A stretch of 64,000 nt of DNA from positions 590,665-654,664 of the forward strand of contig NZ_PCPP01000001.1 of the NCBI RefSeq assembly GCF_002979755.1, written 5' to 3'. Shown one piece after another: positions 8,600 to 19,000 of this stretch; position 1 is the stretch's first letter, and the number at the start of each line of letters is the position of its first letter. Both the position numbers and the translations under genes were made by a program. The DNA is from Chryseobacterium culicis. Its GTDB lineage: Bacteria; Bacteroidota; Bacteroidia; Flavobacteriales; Weeksellaceae. The notes below the pieces were generated by a model that ran no database searches, was not told the origin of the DNA, and was given only the letters and a program-made list of their open reading frames with translations.

Positions 8600-10090
8600 A
8601 TGAATGCCGATAATATAAGAAAGAAAATTGCGATAATAGGTTCTGGATTTTCCGGGCTTTCTGCAGCTGCGTATGCTGCAAAGTCAGGACATGAAGTACA
8701 TGTATTTGAAAAGCATCATCAGCCGGGAGGGCGTGCAAGGCAATTTAAAACAGAGGAAGGATTTGTTTTTGATATGGGGCCCAGCTGGTACTGGATGCCT
8801 GATATTATCGAAGGCTTTTTCAATGACTTTGGTTATAAGGCATCTGATTTCTTTACACTGGTTTCTTTAGACCCGCAGTTTGAAATGGTTTTTGCAGAAG
8901 AAAAAGTTTCAATACCTGAAAACAATGATGAAATCCGGAATTTATTTGAAAAAATAGAGCCGGGAGCGGGTAATAGGTATGATCAATTTATGAAATCAGC
9001 TCAGTTTAAATATGAGGTAGGAATGAAAGATTTTGTAACAAAACCTTGTTATAACTGGTTTGAATTTGCTTCTTTAAAAATAGCAGGCAGCGCAATGAAG
9101 CTTAATCTTTTGAGTGATTTCAGGAAATATGTTTCGGGCTATTTTTCTGATTCAAAACTCAGATCGCTAATGGAATTTCCGGTTATCTTTCTTGGTGCTT
9201 CTCCGCAAAATATTCCTGCTCTGTATAGTCTCATGAATTATGGAGGGTATGTTTTGGGAACAAAGTATCCAATGGGAGGGTTTTATCAGCTGGTTGTCGC
9301 CATGAAAGAAGTGGCAGAGAAACAAGGGGTAACTTTTCATTTTAGCCGTGAAGTACAGAAAATAAATACAGAAAAAGGAAAAGTAGTTTCAATCACAATA
9401 GACGGCGAAAATTATGAATTTGACACCATAATTGCTTCATCAGATTATCATCATACAGAAACATTACTACCTAAATCACTCAGAAACTACAAGGAAGAAT
9501 ATTGGAAAACCAGAACCTTTGCGCCCTCGTGCCTTATTTATTATCTTGGAATCAAGGGAAGAATCCCGCATTTAAAACATCATACCCTTTTTTTTGAAAA
9601 TGAACTTGACAATCATATAGATTGTATTTATAAAAATAAGAAATGGCCTTCTAAACCACTTTTTTATACTTGCTGTCCTTCAAAAACAGATCCGGATGTT
9701 GCCCCGGAAGGCTGTGAGAATCTTTTTCTGTTGCTGCCTCTTGCACCTGGAATACATGATGAAGAAGCTGTAAGGGAAAAATACCTTATAAAAATGCTTG
9801 ATAGAATTGAGAAACACACAGGAGAAAGTCATCTTGTTTCAAGAATTGAGTATAAAAAAAGTTATTGTGTAAGTGATTTTATTTCAGACTATAATGCTTA
9901 TCAGGGTAATGCTTATGGATTGTCTAACACTTTGTCACAAACAGCTGTCCTGAAACCTAAAATCAAAAATAAAAAAATCAAAAACCTTTTTTATACAGGG
10001 CAGCTAACTGTTCCGGGACCGGGTGTTCCTCCTTCGATAATTTCAGGGAAAATAGTAGCAACTGAAGTCAGTAAACTAAAAATAAAATAA
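8600..10090 (+). CDS. crtI: Phytoene desaturase
   Basis: A 496-residue CrtI-type FAD-dependent desaturase that converts phytoene to lycopene. The dinucleotide-binding motif IAIIGSGFSGLSAA is at residues 10-23. The family C-terminal FAD motif appears as NLFYTGQLTVPGPGVPPSI near residue 462. Length matches the family (about 490-500). The crtB start codon follows the stop by one base. The number of desaturation steps cannot be read from the sequence; lycopene is the expected product because a lycopene cyclase is encoded downstream. Confidence 0.96.
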   Translation: MNADNIRKKIAIIGSGFSGLSAAAYAAKSGHEVHVFEKHHQPGGRARQFKTEEGFVFDMGPSWYWMPDIIEGFFNDFGYKASDFFTLVSLDPQFEMVFAEEKVSIPENNDEIRNLFEKIEPGAGNRYDQFMKSAQFKYEVGMKDFVTKPCYNWFEFASLKIAGSAMKLNLLSDFRKYVSGYFSDSKLRSLMEFPVIFLGASPQNIPALYSLMNYGGYVLGTKYPMGGFYQLVVAMKEVAEKQGVTFHFSREVQKINTEKGKVVSITIDGENYEFDTIIASSDYHHTETLLPKSLRNYKEEYWKTRTFAPSCLIYYLGIKGRIPHLKHHTLFFENELDNHIDCIYKNKKWPSKPLFYTCCPSKTDPDVAPEGCENLFLLLPLAPGIHDEEAVREKYLIKMLDRIEKHTGESHLVSRIEYKKSYCVSDFISDYNAYQGNAYGLSNTLSQTAVLKPKIKNKKIKNLFYTGQLTVPGPGVPPSIISGKIVATEVSKLKIK

Positions 10091-10091
10091 T

Positions 10092-10928
10092 ATGAAAAAA
10101 TTGTTTGATGAATTGTCTTACGAAGTCAGTAAGTACACGACACAAAAATACAGCACCAGTTTTTCATTGGGGATACTGGCATTGAAGCCTTCCATCAGAC
10201 CTGCTGTTTACGCTGTTTATGGTTATGTACGCCTGGCGGATGAAATTGTAGACAGCTTTCATGGTTATGATAAAGAAAAGCTTTTGAATAGATTAAAAAC
10301 AGAAACCTATGAGGCACTGGAAGATGGTATATCACTCAATCCCATTTTACAATCATTTCAGGAAACAGTACGTCAGTATAATATTGATATACAATTGATC
10401 AGTATGTTTTTGCGCAGTATGGAGATGGATCTTCAAACCATTGATTATAACTCGGAATTATATAAAGAATACATTTATGGGTCTGCTGAAGTGGTAGGTC
10501 TTATGTGTCTGCAGATATTTACTGAAGGTAATAAACAGCAATATGAAAAGCTGAAACCCTACGCTATGAAACTGGGATCTGCTTTTCAGAAAGTTAATTT
10601 TTTGAGAGATCTCAAAGATGACTTTCAGATTCTGGGCAGAACCTATTTCCCGTCTATGAATATGTCAGTATTTGATAATACACTAAAAGCGCGTATTGAA
10701 AAAGAGATTGAAGAAGAGTTTAAAGAAGCATTATTGGGAATTAAAAAATTACCGAGCTCGTCTATTTTCGGAGTTTATCTGGCATACAGATACTACTTGT
10801 CGCTGTTTGAAAAAATAAAAAAAACAAGTTCTCAAAAAATGTTGCAGCAAAGGATAAGAATTGCAAACTCAAAAAAACTGTTGGTAGCATTCAAGAGTTA
10901 TATACGTTACAAATCTGCTTATTTCTAA
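10092..10928 (+). CDS. crtB: Phytoene synthase
   Basis: A 278-residue squalene/phytoene synthase family enzyme that condenses two GGPP molecules to phytoene. The two aspartate-rich Mg-diphosphate sites are visible: DEIVD (D50-D54), and NFLRDLKDDF near residue 175. Its position directly behind crtI makes phytoene synthase more likely than squalene synthase. Translation is probably coupled to crtI, with only one base between the genes. Confidence 0.95.
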   Translation: MKKLFDELSYEVSKYTTQKYSTSFSLGILALKPSIRPAVYAVYGYVRLADEIVDSFHGYDKEKLLNRLKTETYEALEDGISLNPILQSFQETVRQYNIDIQLISMFLRSMEMDLQTIDYNSELYKEYIYGSAEVVGLMCLQIFTEGNKQQYEKLKPYAMKLGSAFQKVNFLRDLKDDFQILGRTYFPSMNMSVFDNTLKARIEKEIEEEFKEALLGIKKLPSSSIFGVYLAYRYYLSLFEKIKKTSSQKMLQQRIRIANSKKLLVAFKSYIRYKSAYF

Positions 10929-10991
10929 TACTTAAATTGTAGTGAGTGATTAATTTTTAAGGTTGTAGAACTATTCAAAAAAGAATCAATA

Positions 10992-11456
10992 ATGTACAGA
11001 TTATACAGAGAGCAACAGCTTAATTGCAATATTGAGGCAGCGTGGAAATTTTTTTCATCTCCTTATAACTTATCTGAAATAACCCCTAAACGTATGAATT
11101 TTGTGGTTCTTTCAGAAATTAATGATGAACCTATCTTCGAAGGAATGGAGATTGATTACACAGTTTCTCCCGTATTGGGAATTCCGATGAAGTGGAAAAC
11201 AGTGATCAGTCAGGTAGAAAGCCATAAAAGCTTCACTGATTTTCAAAAAGAAGGTCCCTATAAATACTGGAATCATTTTCATGAATTTATTCCCAACGGT
11301 TCCGGAGTACTTATGAAAGATACTGTGGATTATGAACTCCCAATGGGGATTTTAGGTAAAATAGCCCATCAGTTATTTGTAAAAGAAAAGCTCAGAAGTA
11401 TTTTTGATTTCAGATACAGGGTGCTCAATGATTTTTTTAACGATAAACATAATTAA
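10992..11456 (+). CDS. SRPBCC (START/cyclase-like) family protein in the crt operon
   Basis: A 154-residue protein with the pattern of an SRPBCC ligand-binding fold: an N-terminal YREQQLNCNIEAAWKFFSSP segment, a central strand-rich part and a C-terminal helix (KEKLRSIFDFRYRVL). Such proteins are often encoded inside flavobacterial carotenoid operons. It may bind a hydrophobic carotenoid intermediate, but no catalytic residues identify a reaction. Its stop lies one base before the preferred crtZ start. Confidence 0.8.
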   Translation: MYRLYREQQLNCNIEAAWKFFSSPYNLSEITPKRMNFVVLSEINDEPIFEGMEIDYTVSPVLGIPMKWKTVISQVESHKSFTDFQKEGPYKYWNHFHEFIPNGSGVLMKDTVDYELPMGILGKIAHQLFVKEKLRSIFDFRYRVLNDFFNDKHN

Positions 11457-11457
11457 A

Positions 11458-11910
11458 ATGAATATTCTGATCGTTTTGGGAGTATTTATTTCAATGGAAG
11501 GAGCAACATGGCTGATCCATCGGTATATTATGCACGGCTTTCTGTGGTTCCTGCACCGGGATCATCATGATCATAGCAATGATGGCAAGCTTGAAAGGAA
11601 TGATTGGTTCTTTTTCATTTTTGCCAGCCCGGCTATTGCTTTATTATATCTGGGAGTAAAACAGGAATTCAGTTATTGGTTTTTTATCGGTCTGGGAATA
11701 AGTCTTTACGGAATGGCTTATTTCTTTGTTCATGATATTTTTATTCATCAAAGAGCAAAAGTTTTTACCAAAACAAATAATCCGTACTTACTTGCAATAA
11801 GACGAGCACATAAACAACATCATAAATATTTGGGAAAAGAAGATGGAGAATGTTTTGGATTTCTATGGGTTCCTGTAAAATATTTTAAAATGTATTTCAA
11901 TAAAAAATGA
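11458..11910 (+). CDS. crtZ: Beta-carotene 3-hydroxylase
   Basis: A 150-residue membrane-bound di-iron hydroxylase that hydroxylates beta-carotene rings to zeaxanthin. The four histidine clusters of the CrtZ / fatty-acid hydroxylase superfamily are all present: HRYIMH, HRDHHDH, HDIFIH and HKQHHK, interspersed with hydrophobic segments. The ATG at 11458 is preferred over an in-frame upstream ATG at 11404 because the upstream one would overlap the SRPBCC gene by over 50 bases and adds a non-conserved segment. Its stop overlaps the start of the cyclase gene. Confidence 0.93.
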   Translation: MNILIVLGVFISMEGATWLIHRYIMHGFLWFLHRDHHDHSNDGKLERNDWFFFIFASPAIALLYLGVKQEFSYWFFIGLGISLYGMAYFFVHDIFIHQRAKVFTKTNNPYLLAIRRAHKQHHKYLGKEDGECFGFLWVPVKYFKMYFNKK

Positions 11911-12596
11911 TGAACTATACTTATTTACTGATTAATTTTTTCACTGTCATTATCTGCTTTTTGGCTTCTTTTGACAGGAGGATACAATTCAATAAGCTTT
12001 TCGGAAAATTTTTGTTGTCATCCACTATTGTAGCCATTCCATTTATTCTCTGGGATATATGGTTTACGAGAAAAGGAGTATGGTGGTTTGATCTTCATTA
12101 TACCCTTGGGATTAAAATTGCAGAACTTCCCATTGAAGAATGGTTGTTTTTTTACTGTATTCCATTTGCCTGTGTTTTTACTTACTACTGTCTGGAAAAG
12201 TTTTTTAAGATGGAGTGGGTGAGTGTTTTTAATAATCTTATTGTTTTTACAGCAGTTATTGTTCTGAGTGTGGCAGGGCTTCTTTATTATGAGAAAATAT
12301 ATACTTTATTAACAGTAGTGGTAACAATACTCACGCTTTGCTATCTGCATTTTATCGCTAAAAAAGATTGGATAGCCAAGGCTAGTTTTGTATATCTGAT
12401 TCTGATGCCGGGCTTTTTTGCAGTAAATGGAATCCTGACAGGGTCTTTAATTCCTTCGCCGGTTGTTAACTATAATCCTGATGAATTTTTAGGAATAAGA
12501 ATGGGAACAATTCCTATTGAGGATGCTGTTTATGGATACACTCAGTTTTTATTAAATATTTATTTCTTTAAAAAAATAACTAAAAATGAAAAATAA
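11907..12596 (+). CDS. Fused lycopene cyclase (CrtYc-CrtYd type)
   Basis: A 229-residue integral membrane protein with about seven hydrophobic segments and two tandem lycopene cyclase domains. The signature PIEEWLFF lies near residue 75, and the second-domain equivalent GTIPIEDAVYG near residue 205. This is the fused form of the heterodimeric actinobacterial CrtYc/CrtYd cyclase, as known in Bacteroidota, and converts lycopene to beta-carotene. It overlaps crtZ by four bases (ATGA), implying coupled translation. A second ATG three bases downstream is an equally possible start. Confidence 0.92.
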   Translation: MMNYTYLLINFFTVIICFLASFDRRIQFNKLFGKFLLSSTIVAIPFILWDIWFTRKGVWWFDLHYTLGIKIAELPIEEWLFFYCIPFACVFTYYCLEKFFKMEWVSVFNNLIVFTAVIVLSVAGLLYYEKIYTLLTVVVTILTLCYLHFIAKKDWIAKASFVYLILMPGFFAVNGILTGSLIPSPVVNYNPDEFLGIRMGTIPIEDAVYGYTQFLLNIYFFKKITKNEK

Positions 12597-13134
12597 AATA
12601 ATTTTTGTCTTGTTAATGAGCTTCGGATTATTAAATATTCTGACCTCATGTTTTTCAATGCCTGAAAAAGCTCAGCCAGTCAATCAGTTTGATGTCAACA
12701 GGTATTTAGGAACATGGTATGAAATAGCAAGATTTGATTATCGGTTTGAAAAAGATCTTGATAATGCGATGGCTCAGTACAGTCTTAATGAGGACGGAAG
12801 CGTAAATGTAATGAACAGTGGATATAATTTTAAAAAGAACAAATGGGTTTCAGTAAATGGTAAGGCTAAATTTAGAGGAGAAAAAAATATCGCAGCTTTG
12901 AAAGTGAGTTTTTTCTGGCCTTTTTATGCCGGATATAACGTAGTTGCACTTGAGGATTATAAATATGCATTGGTTGCCGGAAAAAATTTAGACTATCTGT
13001 GGATTCTTTCCCGCGAAAAAAATATTCCTGAAAATATCAAACAACGTTTCATCAACAAGGCTCAGGAGATCGGCTACGATACCTCAAAGCTTATCTGGGT
13101 GAAACAGGATAAAGAAAGTCCGTTTGACAAATAG
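12586..13134 (+). CDS. Bacterial lipocalin (Blc family) lipoprotein
   Basis: A 182-residue lipoprotein. The signal sequence ends in a lipobox LTSC (cysteine about residue 22), and the lipocalin signature GTWYEIARFDYRFE follows, with a C-terminal YLWILSRE motif typical of Blc. The gene overlaps the end of the cyclase gene by 11 bases, placing it in the crt operon. Blc proteins bind fatty acids or lysophospholipids; a role in carrying carotenoid or lipid in the envelope is speculation. Confidence 0.92.
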   Translation: MKNKIIFVLLMSFGLLNILTSCFSMPEKAQPVNQFDVNRYLGTWYEIARFDYRFEKDLDNAMAQYSLNEDGSVNVMNSGYNFKKNKWVSVNGKAKFRGEKNIAALKVSFFWPFYAGYNVVALEDYKYALVAGKNLDYLWILSREKNIPENIKQRFINKAQEIGYDTSKLIWVKQDKESPFDK

Positions 13135-13161
13135 ATGATCAATTAATTTTAAATTAAACTT

Positions 13162-13752
13162 ATGCTTAAAATACAGGCACAATCAAAAATCCCTACAGAT
13201 TATGGATTATTCACGATGTATGCATTTTCAGAAAATGAAGAAAACTGGAGCCCTCATTTGGTTTTAGTGGCGGATAATACTGATTTTAATAAGGTAGTCA
13301 ATGTCCGTTTTCACTCAGAATGTATTACAGGAGAAATTTTTCACTCCAAAAAATGTGAATGTGGACAACAGTTGGATACTGCTATGAAATATATATCAAA
13401 TAATGGAGGAGTAATTATCTATCTGCGTCAGGAAGGAAGAAATATCGGAATCATTAACAAACTGAGGGCTTATGAGCTTCAGGAACAGGGCTGGGATACC
13501 GTTGAAGCTAATTTAAAACTGGGGTTCCCTGCAGATGGAAGAAACTTTGATATTGCAGTTGAAATGTTGGGTATCTTAAATATAAAAGAGATCAATTTAT
13601 TAACGAATAATCCCGATAAAATCAAAGCTGTAGAGAATAGCGATATCATTCTCAACAGCAGAATTCCTTTGGAAATTGATTCTAATGAAGTGAATGAAAG
13701 CTATCTCGTTAAGAAAAAGAACTATTTCGGGCATCTCTTTGAAAAAATATAG
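13162..13752 (+). CDS. ribA: GTP cyclohydrolase II
   Basis: A 196-residue RibA enzyme that converts GTP to the first pyrimidine intermediate of riboflavin synthesis. The zinc cysteines are in CITGEIFHSKKCECG, and the catalytic segment YLRQEGRNIGIINKLRAYELQ is intact. It is a stand-alone domain, without the RibB part common in bifunctional RibBA, so it may be an additional copy. It lies 27 bases behind the lipocalin on the same strand; a link to FAD supply for CrtI is only a guess. Confidence 0.95.
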   Translation: MLKIQAQSKIPTDYGLFTMYAFSENEENWSPHLVLVADNTDFNKVVNVRFHSECITGEIFHSKKCECGQQLDTAMKYISNNGGVIIYLRQEGRNIGIINKLRAYELQEQGWDTVEANLKLGFPADGRNFDIAVEMLGILNIKEINLLTNNPDKIKAVENSDIILNSRIPLEIDSNEVNESYLVKKKNYFGHLFEKI

Positions 13753-13880
13753 CAGGCTTAATACCTGTAAAACAGGGATCTATATATTTAAGGATTTCTT
13801 TTAAGATTTTTTTAACAGAATAATTCTTCTTTAGGCATAATGATTGTTTATTTATATACCAATTACTAAAATATTATATT

Positions 13881-14180
13881 ATGAACAATTCAGATTACAA
13901 CAAAGCGGAAAATGCAGTAGACCAAACAAAAAATTCTTTAAAAAATGCAGCTGATGAAGCAAAATGGAAGATCAGCGACTTAGCAGATAAAGCTAAAGAT
14001 TATATCAATGAAAAAAGAGATAATGATCAGGAAGCTACTCAGGAAGACTGGCTGGATCGAGTAAAATCAAATGTTTCTGATGCTTGGGAAGATATTAAAG
14101 ATAAGGCCGATGAAGCATGGGAAAAGACAAAAGATGCCGCTGAAGATGTAAAAGCAGAATGGAAAAAGAAAACCAATTAA
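13881..14180 (+). CDS. Small hydrophilic, helical stress-type protein (hypothetical)
   Basis: A 99-residue protein, very rich in Lys, Asp, Glu and Ala, without cysteine or signal peptide. Repeated amphipathic units (for example NAADEAKWKISDLADKAKD and KADEAWEKTKDAAEDVKAE) resemble LEA-like or YtxH/CsbD-like stress proteins. No enzymatic motif is present. It stands alone with its own terminator 15 bases after the stop. Function is not recognised; a desiccation or general stress role is an inference from composition. Confidence 0.75.
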   Translation: MNNSDYNKAENAVDQTKNSLKNAADEAKWKISDLADKAKDYINEKRDNDQEATQEDWLDRVKSNVSDAWEDIKDKADEAWEKTKDAAEDVKAEWKKKTN

Positions 14181-14194
14181 AGTTAGTTTAATAG

Positions 14195-14228
14195 ATGACC
14201 AGAATTTTTAAAGTTCTGGTCATTTTTA
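14195..14228 (+). terminator. Rho-independent terminator
   Basis: ATGACCAGAA (14195-14204) pairs with TTCTGGTCAT (14214-14223) around a 9-base loop, and a T tract follows. It ends the small stress-type gene. Confidence 0.85.
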
Positions 14229-14406
14229 TCATCACGAACGAATTTTAGTTTACTAATATTCTATATGGTTGATTTTATATAGATAATGTTCATATCAGAA
14301 TGAATAGAGAATGTTTTCATCGATATTCATCTGGTATATTGTTTTTTACAAGGTATTTTTTTTCTGAAATTTTGAACGTTTTTCTTAAAATAGGATCAAC
14401 AATCCC

Positions 14407-14431
14407 AATCCCTGTGCAAGGGATTTTTTTT
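14407..14431 (+). terminator. Orphan terminator-like hairpin in the 14181-14549 spacer
   Basis: AATCCCT (14407-14413) and AGGGATT (14419-14425) form a perfect 7-base stem with loop GTGCA, followed by eight Ts. No gene ends just before it, since the nearest already has its own terminator at 14195. It may end a small RNA, or attenuate the kinase operon that starts 118 bases downstream. The rest of the spacer is AT-rich with no ORF. Confidence 0.6.
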
Positions 14432-14549
14432 GATGTAAAATGTGGTATGGAATTCTTAAGGATTATCCTTTAAAAATTACTGCTTTTCGAAATATTGTGA
14501 GTATTTTTGAAGCTAAAGTATCCGTAACTAATTATTGATTTTAATTTGT

Positions 14550-16025
14550 ATGATTTTAATTGTTGATGACAACCAAAGTAACCTTTATTCACTTCAAAAA
14601 TTACTTGAATCTAAGGATTTTCAGGTAGAAACGGCCGGCTCTGGTGAAGAGGCTCTTGGTAAAGCACTGAAGAATGACTATGCCTTAATTATTTTAGATG
14701 TTCAGATGCCGGATATGGATGGCTTTGAAGTTGCGGAAACACTTGCAGATTACAGCAAAACTAAAGATGTTCCTATTATATTTTTATCCGCTGTCAATAC
14801 AGATAAAAAATTTATAACCCAGGGCTACGCTTCGGGGGGTAAAGATTATGTAACCAAGCCGGTAGATCCTGAAATTCTTCTGCTTAAAGTAAAAACATTC
14901 TATAATCTTCAGGAGAAGAATCTTGAGATGAAAAAAACACAGCAGAATCTTGAGCTTGAAGTGAAAGGAAGACGCGAATCTCAGGTTACCATGAAATCTC
15001 AGATCGATCATTTTCACCTGATGCTAGAGTCACTTCCTCAGATTGCATTTACCCTTAATGAAGACGGAATCGTTGATTTTGTTAATGGTAAATGGTACCA
15101 GTATTCTGAAGAGGAACAGGTTTTTCCTGAGACACATCCTGATGATCATGATATCATAGAAGAATTGCAGCGATGTAGAAAAAAAGGAAAAGCTCTTGAA
15201 TTAGAGATCAGAATTAAAAATATAGTTTCAGGTAATTACCGTTATCATTTGCTGAGAATAACTCCGGTATATGATGAAAATCGTATCAAAAACTGGGTAG
15301 GAACTTTTACTGATATTGATGATCAGAAAAAAGTAGAAAAGGAAAAAGATGAATTTTTAAGCATCGCAAGCCATGAATTAAAAACTCCTTTAACCAGTAT
15401 TAAAGCATACGTTCAGCTATTGGAAAGAAAGCTGAAATTAGATAAAGAAAGTCCGGAAGCAGGATTTGTTACAAAAGTTCAGGGGCAGATTGAAAAGTTA
15501 AATACCCTTATCACCGATCTTCTGGATGTATCGAAAATTGAAAATGGAAAACTGAAGATTAATAAAAAGCCCGTTAATCTTGAAAGTGTAATCAGTAATG
15601 CGGTCGAAACAATATTACAGACCCATGATGAACGGGAGGTAAGAATTGATCGTCACGGAACAAAACCAGACATTTTAATTCCATTGGATGAGATCCGTAT
15701 CGAGCAGGTACTGATTAACTTTCTGACGAATGCTATTAAATATTCCCCGAAGAATAACCAGGTGATTGTGACCACCTTTGTAGATGATGAAGCCCAGGAA
15801 GTAAGAGTAAATGTGACTGATTTTGGGATTGGAATCCCCGATTTTAAACAGGATGCAGTATTCAAAAAATTCTATCGTGTAGAAGAGTCTTCATTGCAGT
15901 TCCAGGGAATGGGAATCGGCCTGTTTATATGCGCTGAAATCATTAAGCAGCATCATGGAAATGTTGGCGTTTCAAGTATTGTAGATGAGGGGTCTACATT
16001 TTATTTTACCCTACCTTTAAATTAA
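14550..16025 (+). CDS. REC-PAS sensor histidine kinase
   Basis: A 491-residue soluble kinase. An N-terminal receiver domain (residues 1-120, phosphoacceptor D50 in LIILDVQMPDMDG, lysine in YVTKP) precedes a linker helix, a PAS domain (about 155-260) and HisKA with H275 in SIASHELKTPLTSIK. A HATPase domain with N, G1 and G2 boxes (DFGIGIP, GMGIGLF) ends the protein. No membrane segment is seen, so it acts in the cytoplasm. The ATG at 14550 starts directly at the receiver beta-strand and is preferred over an upstream TTG. The next kinase gene begins five bases after its stop. Confidence 0.92.
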   Translation: MILIVDDNQSNLYSLQKLLESKDFQVETAGSGEEALGKALKNDYALIILDVQMPDMDGFEVAETLADYSKTKDVPIIFLSAVNTDKKFITQGYASGGKDYVTKPVDPEILLLKVKTFYNLQEKNLEMKKTQQNLELEVKGRRESQVTMKSQIDHFHLMLESLPQIAFTLNEDGIVDFVNGKWYQYSEEEQVFPETHPDDHDIIEELQRCRKKGKALELEIRIKNIVSGNYRYHLLRITPVYDENRIKNWVGTFTDIDDQKKVEKEKDEFLSIASHELKTPLTSIKAYVQLLERKLKLDKESPEAGFVTKVQGQIEKLNTLITDLLDVSKIENGKLKINKKPVNLESVISNAVETILQTHDEREVRIDRHGTKPDILIPLDEIRIEQVLINFLTNAIKYSPKNNQVIVTTFVDDEAQEVRVNVTDFGIGIPDFKQDAVFKKFYRVEESSLQFQGMGIGLFICAEIIKQHHGNVGVSSIVDEGSTFYFTLPLN

Positions 16026-16030
16026 TTTTC

Positions 16031-19000
16031 ATGCCGAAAAAAATTATACGAAATCTTCAATTTGGAATAGGTCTTTCACTTCTGATCTTAATAGCCAGCT
16101 CAGTGGCCTCATACTGGAGTATTCAGAATCAGATGAACCATCGTGAAAGCCTTTCCCAAAGCAGACGTTCTGTAACAGCAGTTAAAGATGTTCTGGTGGC
16201 CCTGCTGGATGCGGAAACAGGAAACAGAGGGTATCAGCTTACCGGAAGGGAAGACTTTCTGGAACCATATAAGCGTGGAGTAAGAGAATATTCTAAAGCT
16301 TTGGTCCTGGCAGAATCACTTGGAGTAAAGGATAAGAACCAGCAGGAAAGACTGGCCGGATTAAAAATAGCAGTCGGCCAAGTGATGGATAATCTGAAAA
16401 ATTTGGTGGAAAGCAGACGAAGAGGAATTGTGATGACCCAGCAGCAGATTGTTACTGGTAAAGCTTATATGGACGAGTGCCGTAAAATTGTAAGAGATTT
16501 TGTGCAATATGAAGAGAATCAGGTTGAAATCAAAAATAAAGATTTAGCACGTTCATCAGAAACAACAGTTCTGTTCATTGTTTTTTCTGCATTGGCAGCA
16601 GTAGTGGTAACTGCATTCTTCTATTTTAAAATGCGTGCAGATCTCATCCGGAGAGATGAACTTGAGAAAATGCTCAGAGATAAAGATCAGGAAATGACAA
16701 GGCGTGTAAGTGCTATTCAAAAAATAGCAAACAGAGTGGCCAATGGTGATTATAGTGAAAAAGCAGTAGATAATGCTGAGGATGATCTCGGAGACCTTGT
16801 GGAATCTCTTAATCATATGACCGAATCCCTTAAAATATCTTTTGATAAAATTAATAAAAGCGACTGGCGTCAGAAAGGACTTGCTTTAATGAATGAATCC
16901 CTCGTAGGAAATAAATCTGTAAAGGAAGTTTCTGATAAAGCTTTATATCAGTTGATTAAATATGGAAATTGCATCAATGGTTCATTATATCTTTTTGATG
17001 AAGGGGTTCTAAAGCTTAATAAAGCATTTGGACTAGAAGCCAATATGAAAAGAACTTTTGATCCCGGAGAGGGAATGGTAGGGCAGGCTTTCATGAATGC
17101 TAAAACGCAGGTATACAATAATCTTCATGAAGATGATTTTGTAGTAACTTTTGCCAGCAGTACCATTAAGATCTATGGAATAGTTCTGATACCGGTTTTC
17201 GCAGATGGACATGCAATAGGAGTTATTGAATTGGGATCTACCTCTAATTTTGATGAAGACCGAATCAGCTATTTTGAAGAATGCTCTGTGAATATAGGAA
17301 TTGCTCTGAATTCTGCTAAAGGAAGAGAAAAAGAGCAACAGCTCCTGGAAGAAACCCAGGCACAGTCTGAAGAATTACAGGTACAGCACTCTGAACTTGA
17401 AAATCTCAATACTGAATTGGAAGCTCAGACCCAAAAACTTCAGGCCTCGGAAGAAGAATTAAAAGTACAGCAGGAAGAATTAATGCAGGCCAATGCGGAA
17501 CTGGAAGAACGTTCGCGATTGCTGGAAGAAAAAAATCATTTAATTGCAGAACGGAATAATGAGATTCAGAAAAAAGTAGAGGAGTTGGCACTCAGTACCA
17601 AGTACAAATCTGAATTTCTGGCCAATATGTCCCATGAATTACGTACCCCTCTTAATTCAATCCTTCTTTTATCAAGGTTAATGGCAGAAAATCCGGAGGA
17701 AAACCTTAATGAAGATCAGGTGGAATCTGCTAAAGTTATTCAAAGTTCAGGAACAAGTTTATTGACGTTAATAGATGAAATTCTTGACCTCGCAAAAATA
17801 GAATCCGGCAAAATGACCCTGGAATATCAGGAGGTGGTTATTGAAGATATCGTAAAAGATCTGAAAAACCTTTTCAGTCCTGTATTTCAGGAGAAAATGC
17901 TTCCATTCAATATTCAGATAGATTCAAACGTCCAGAAAGTGATTGAAAGTGACCGTCTCCGAATTGATCAGGTGTTAAGAAATCTATTTTCTAATGCGTT
18001 AAAATTTACAACAAAAGGAAGTATTGATCTTCATATCAAAAAGCATTTTGAAAAGCCTGAATTTATTATATTTTCAGTAAAAGATACAGGTATCGGAATC
18101 CCAGAAGACAAGCAAAAAATTATCTTTGAAGCTTTTCAGCAGGCTGATGGATCTACAAAAAGGAAATTTGGAGGTACCGGACTCGGACTTTCAATAAGTC
18201 GTGAAATTGCAAGGCTTTTAGGAGGTGAATTGACTCTGAAAAGTGAAGTGAATAAAGGCAGTGAATTCAGTTTTACTATTCCTGTACATCCCGTAACTGA
18301 AATTGCTCATTCCGAAACTGATCAGGATCTGGTAGAGATTATCCGTGAAGACGTTGAAGAAATTCAGAACATTCTTGATGAGGGGGAAGTTGTTCCGTTG
18401 AACACGCTGGAAATTCCTGATGATGTAGAGGATGACAGAGAGAATATTCAGGAAGGAGATAAGATTATCCTGATTATTGAAGATGATACTAATTTTGCAA
18501 AAGCTTTATTAAAATATGCTCATTTACAAGACTATAAAGGTATTGTGGTCGTAAGAGGAGATTATGCTCTTCCAGCAGCTCAGCAATATCATCCTCATGC
18601 GATTTTACTGGATGTTCAGCTTCCTGTAAAAGATGGTTGGGAAGTAATGGATGAATTGAAGTCGGATCCTTATGTGAAGCATATTCCGGTCCACATGATG
18701 TCTGCCCTGCATGTGAAAAAAGAAAGTCTCATGAAAGGAGCTGTTGATTTTATCAATAAGCCGGTAGCGCTTGATAGAATGACTGATGTGTTCAGGAAAA
18801 TTGAAGAAGCATTACAAAAAGGGCCTCAAAAAGTTTTGATTGTTGAAGAAAATGCCAAACATGCCAATGCATTATCCTATTTTCTGAGTAATTTTAATAT
18901 TTCTTTATCGGTGGAACACACTGTTGAAGATAGTGTAAAAGTATTGACTTCAAACCTTGTTGATTGTGTAATTCTGGATGTTGGAAGTGCAAAAGGAAAT

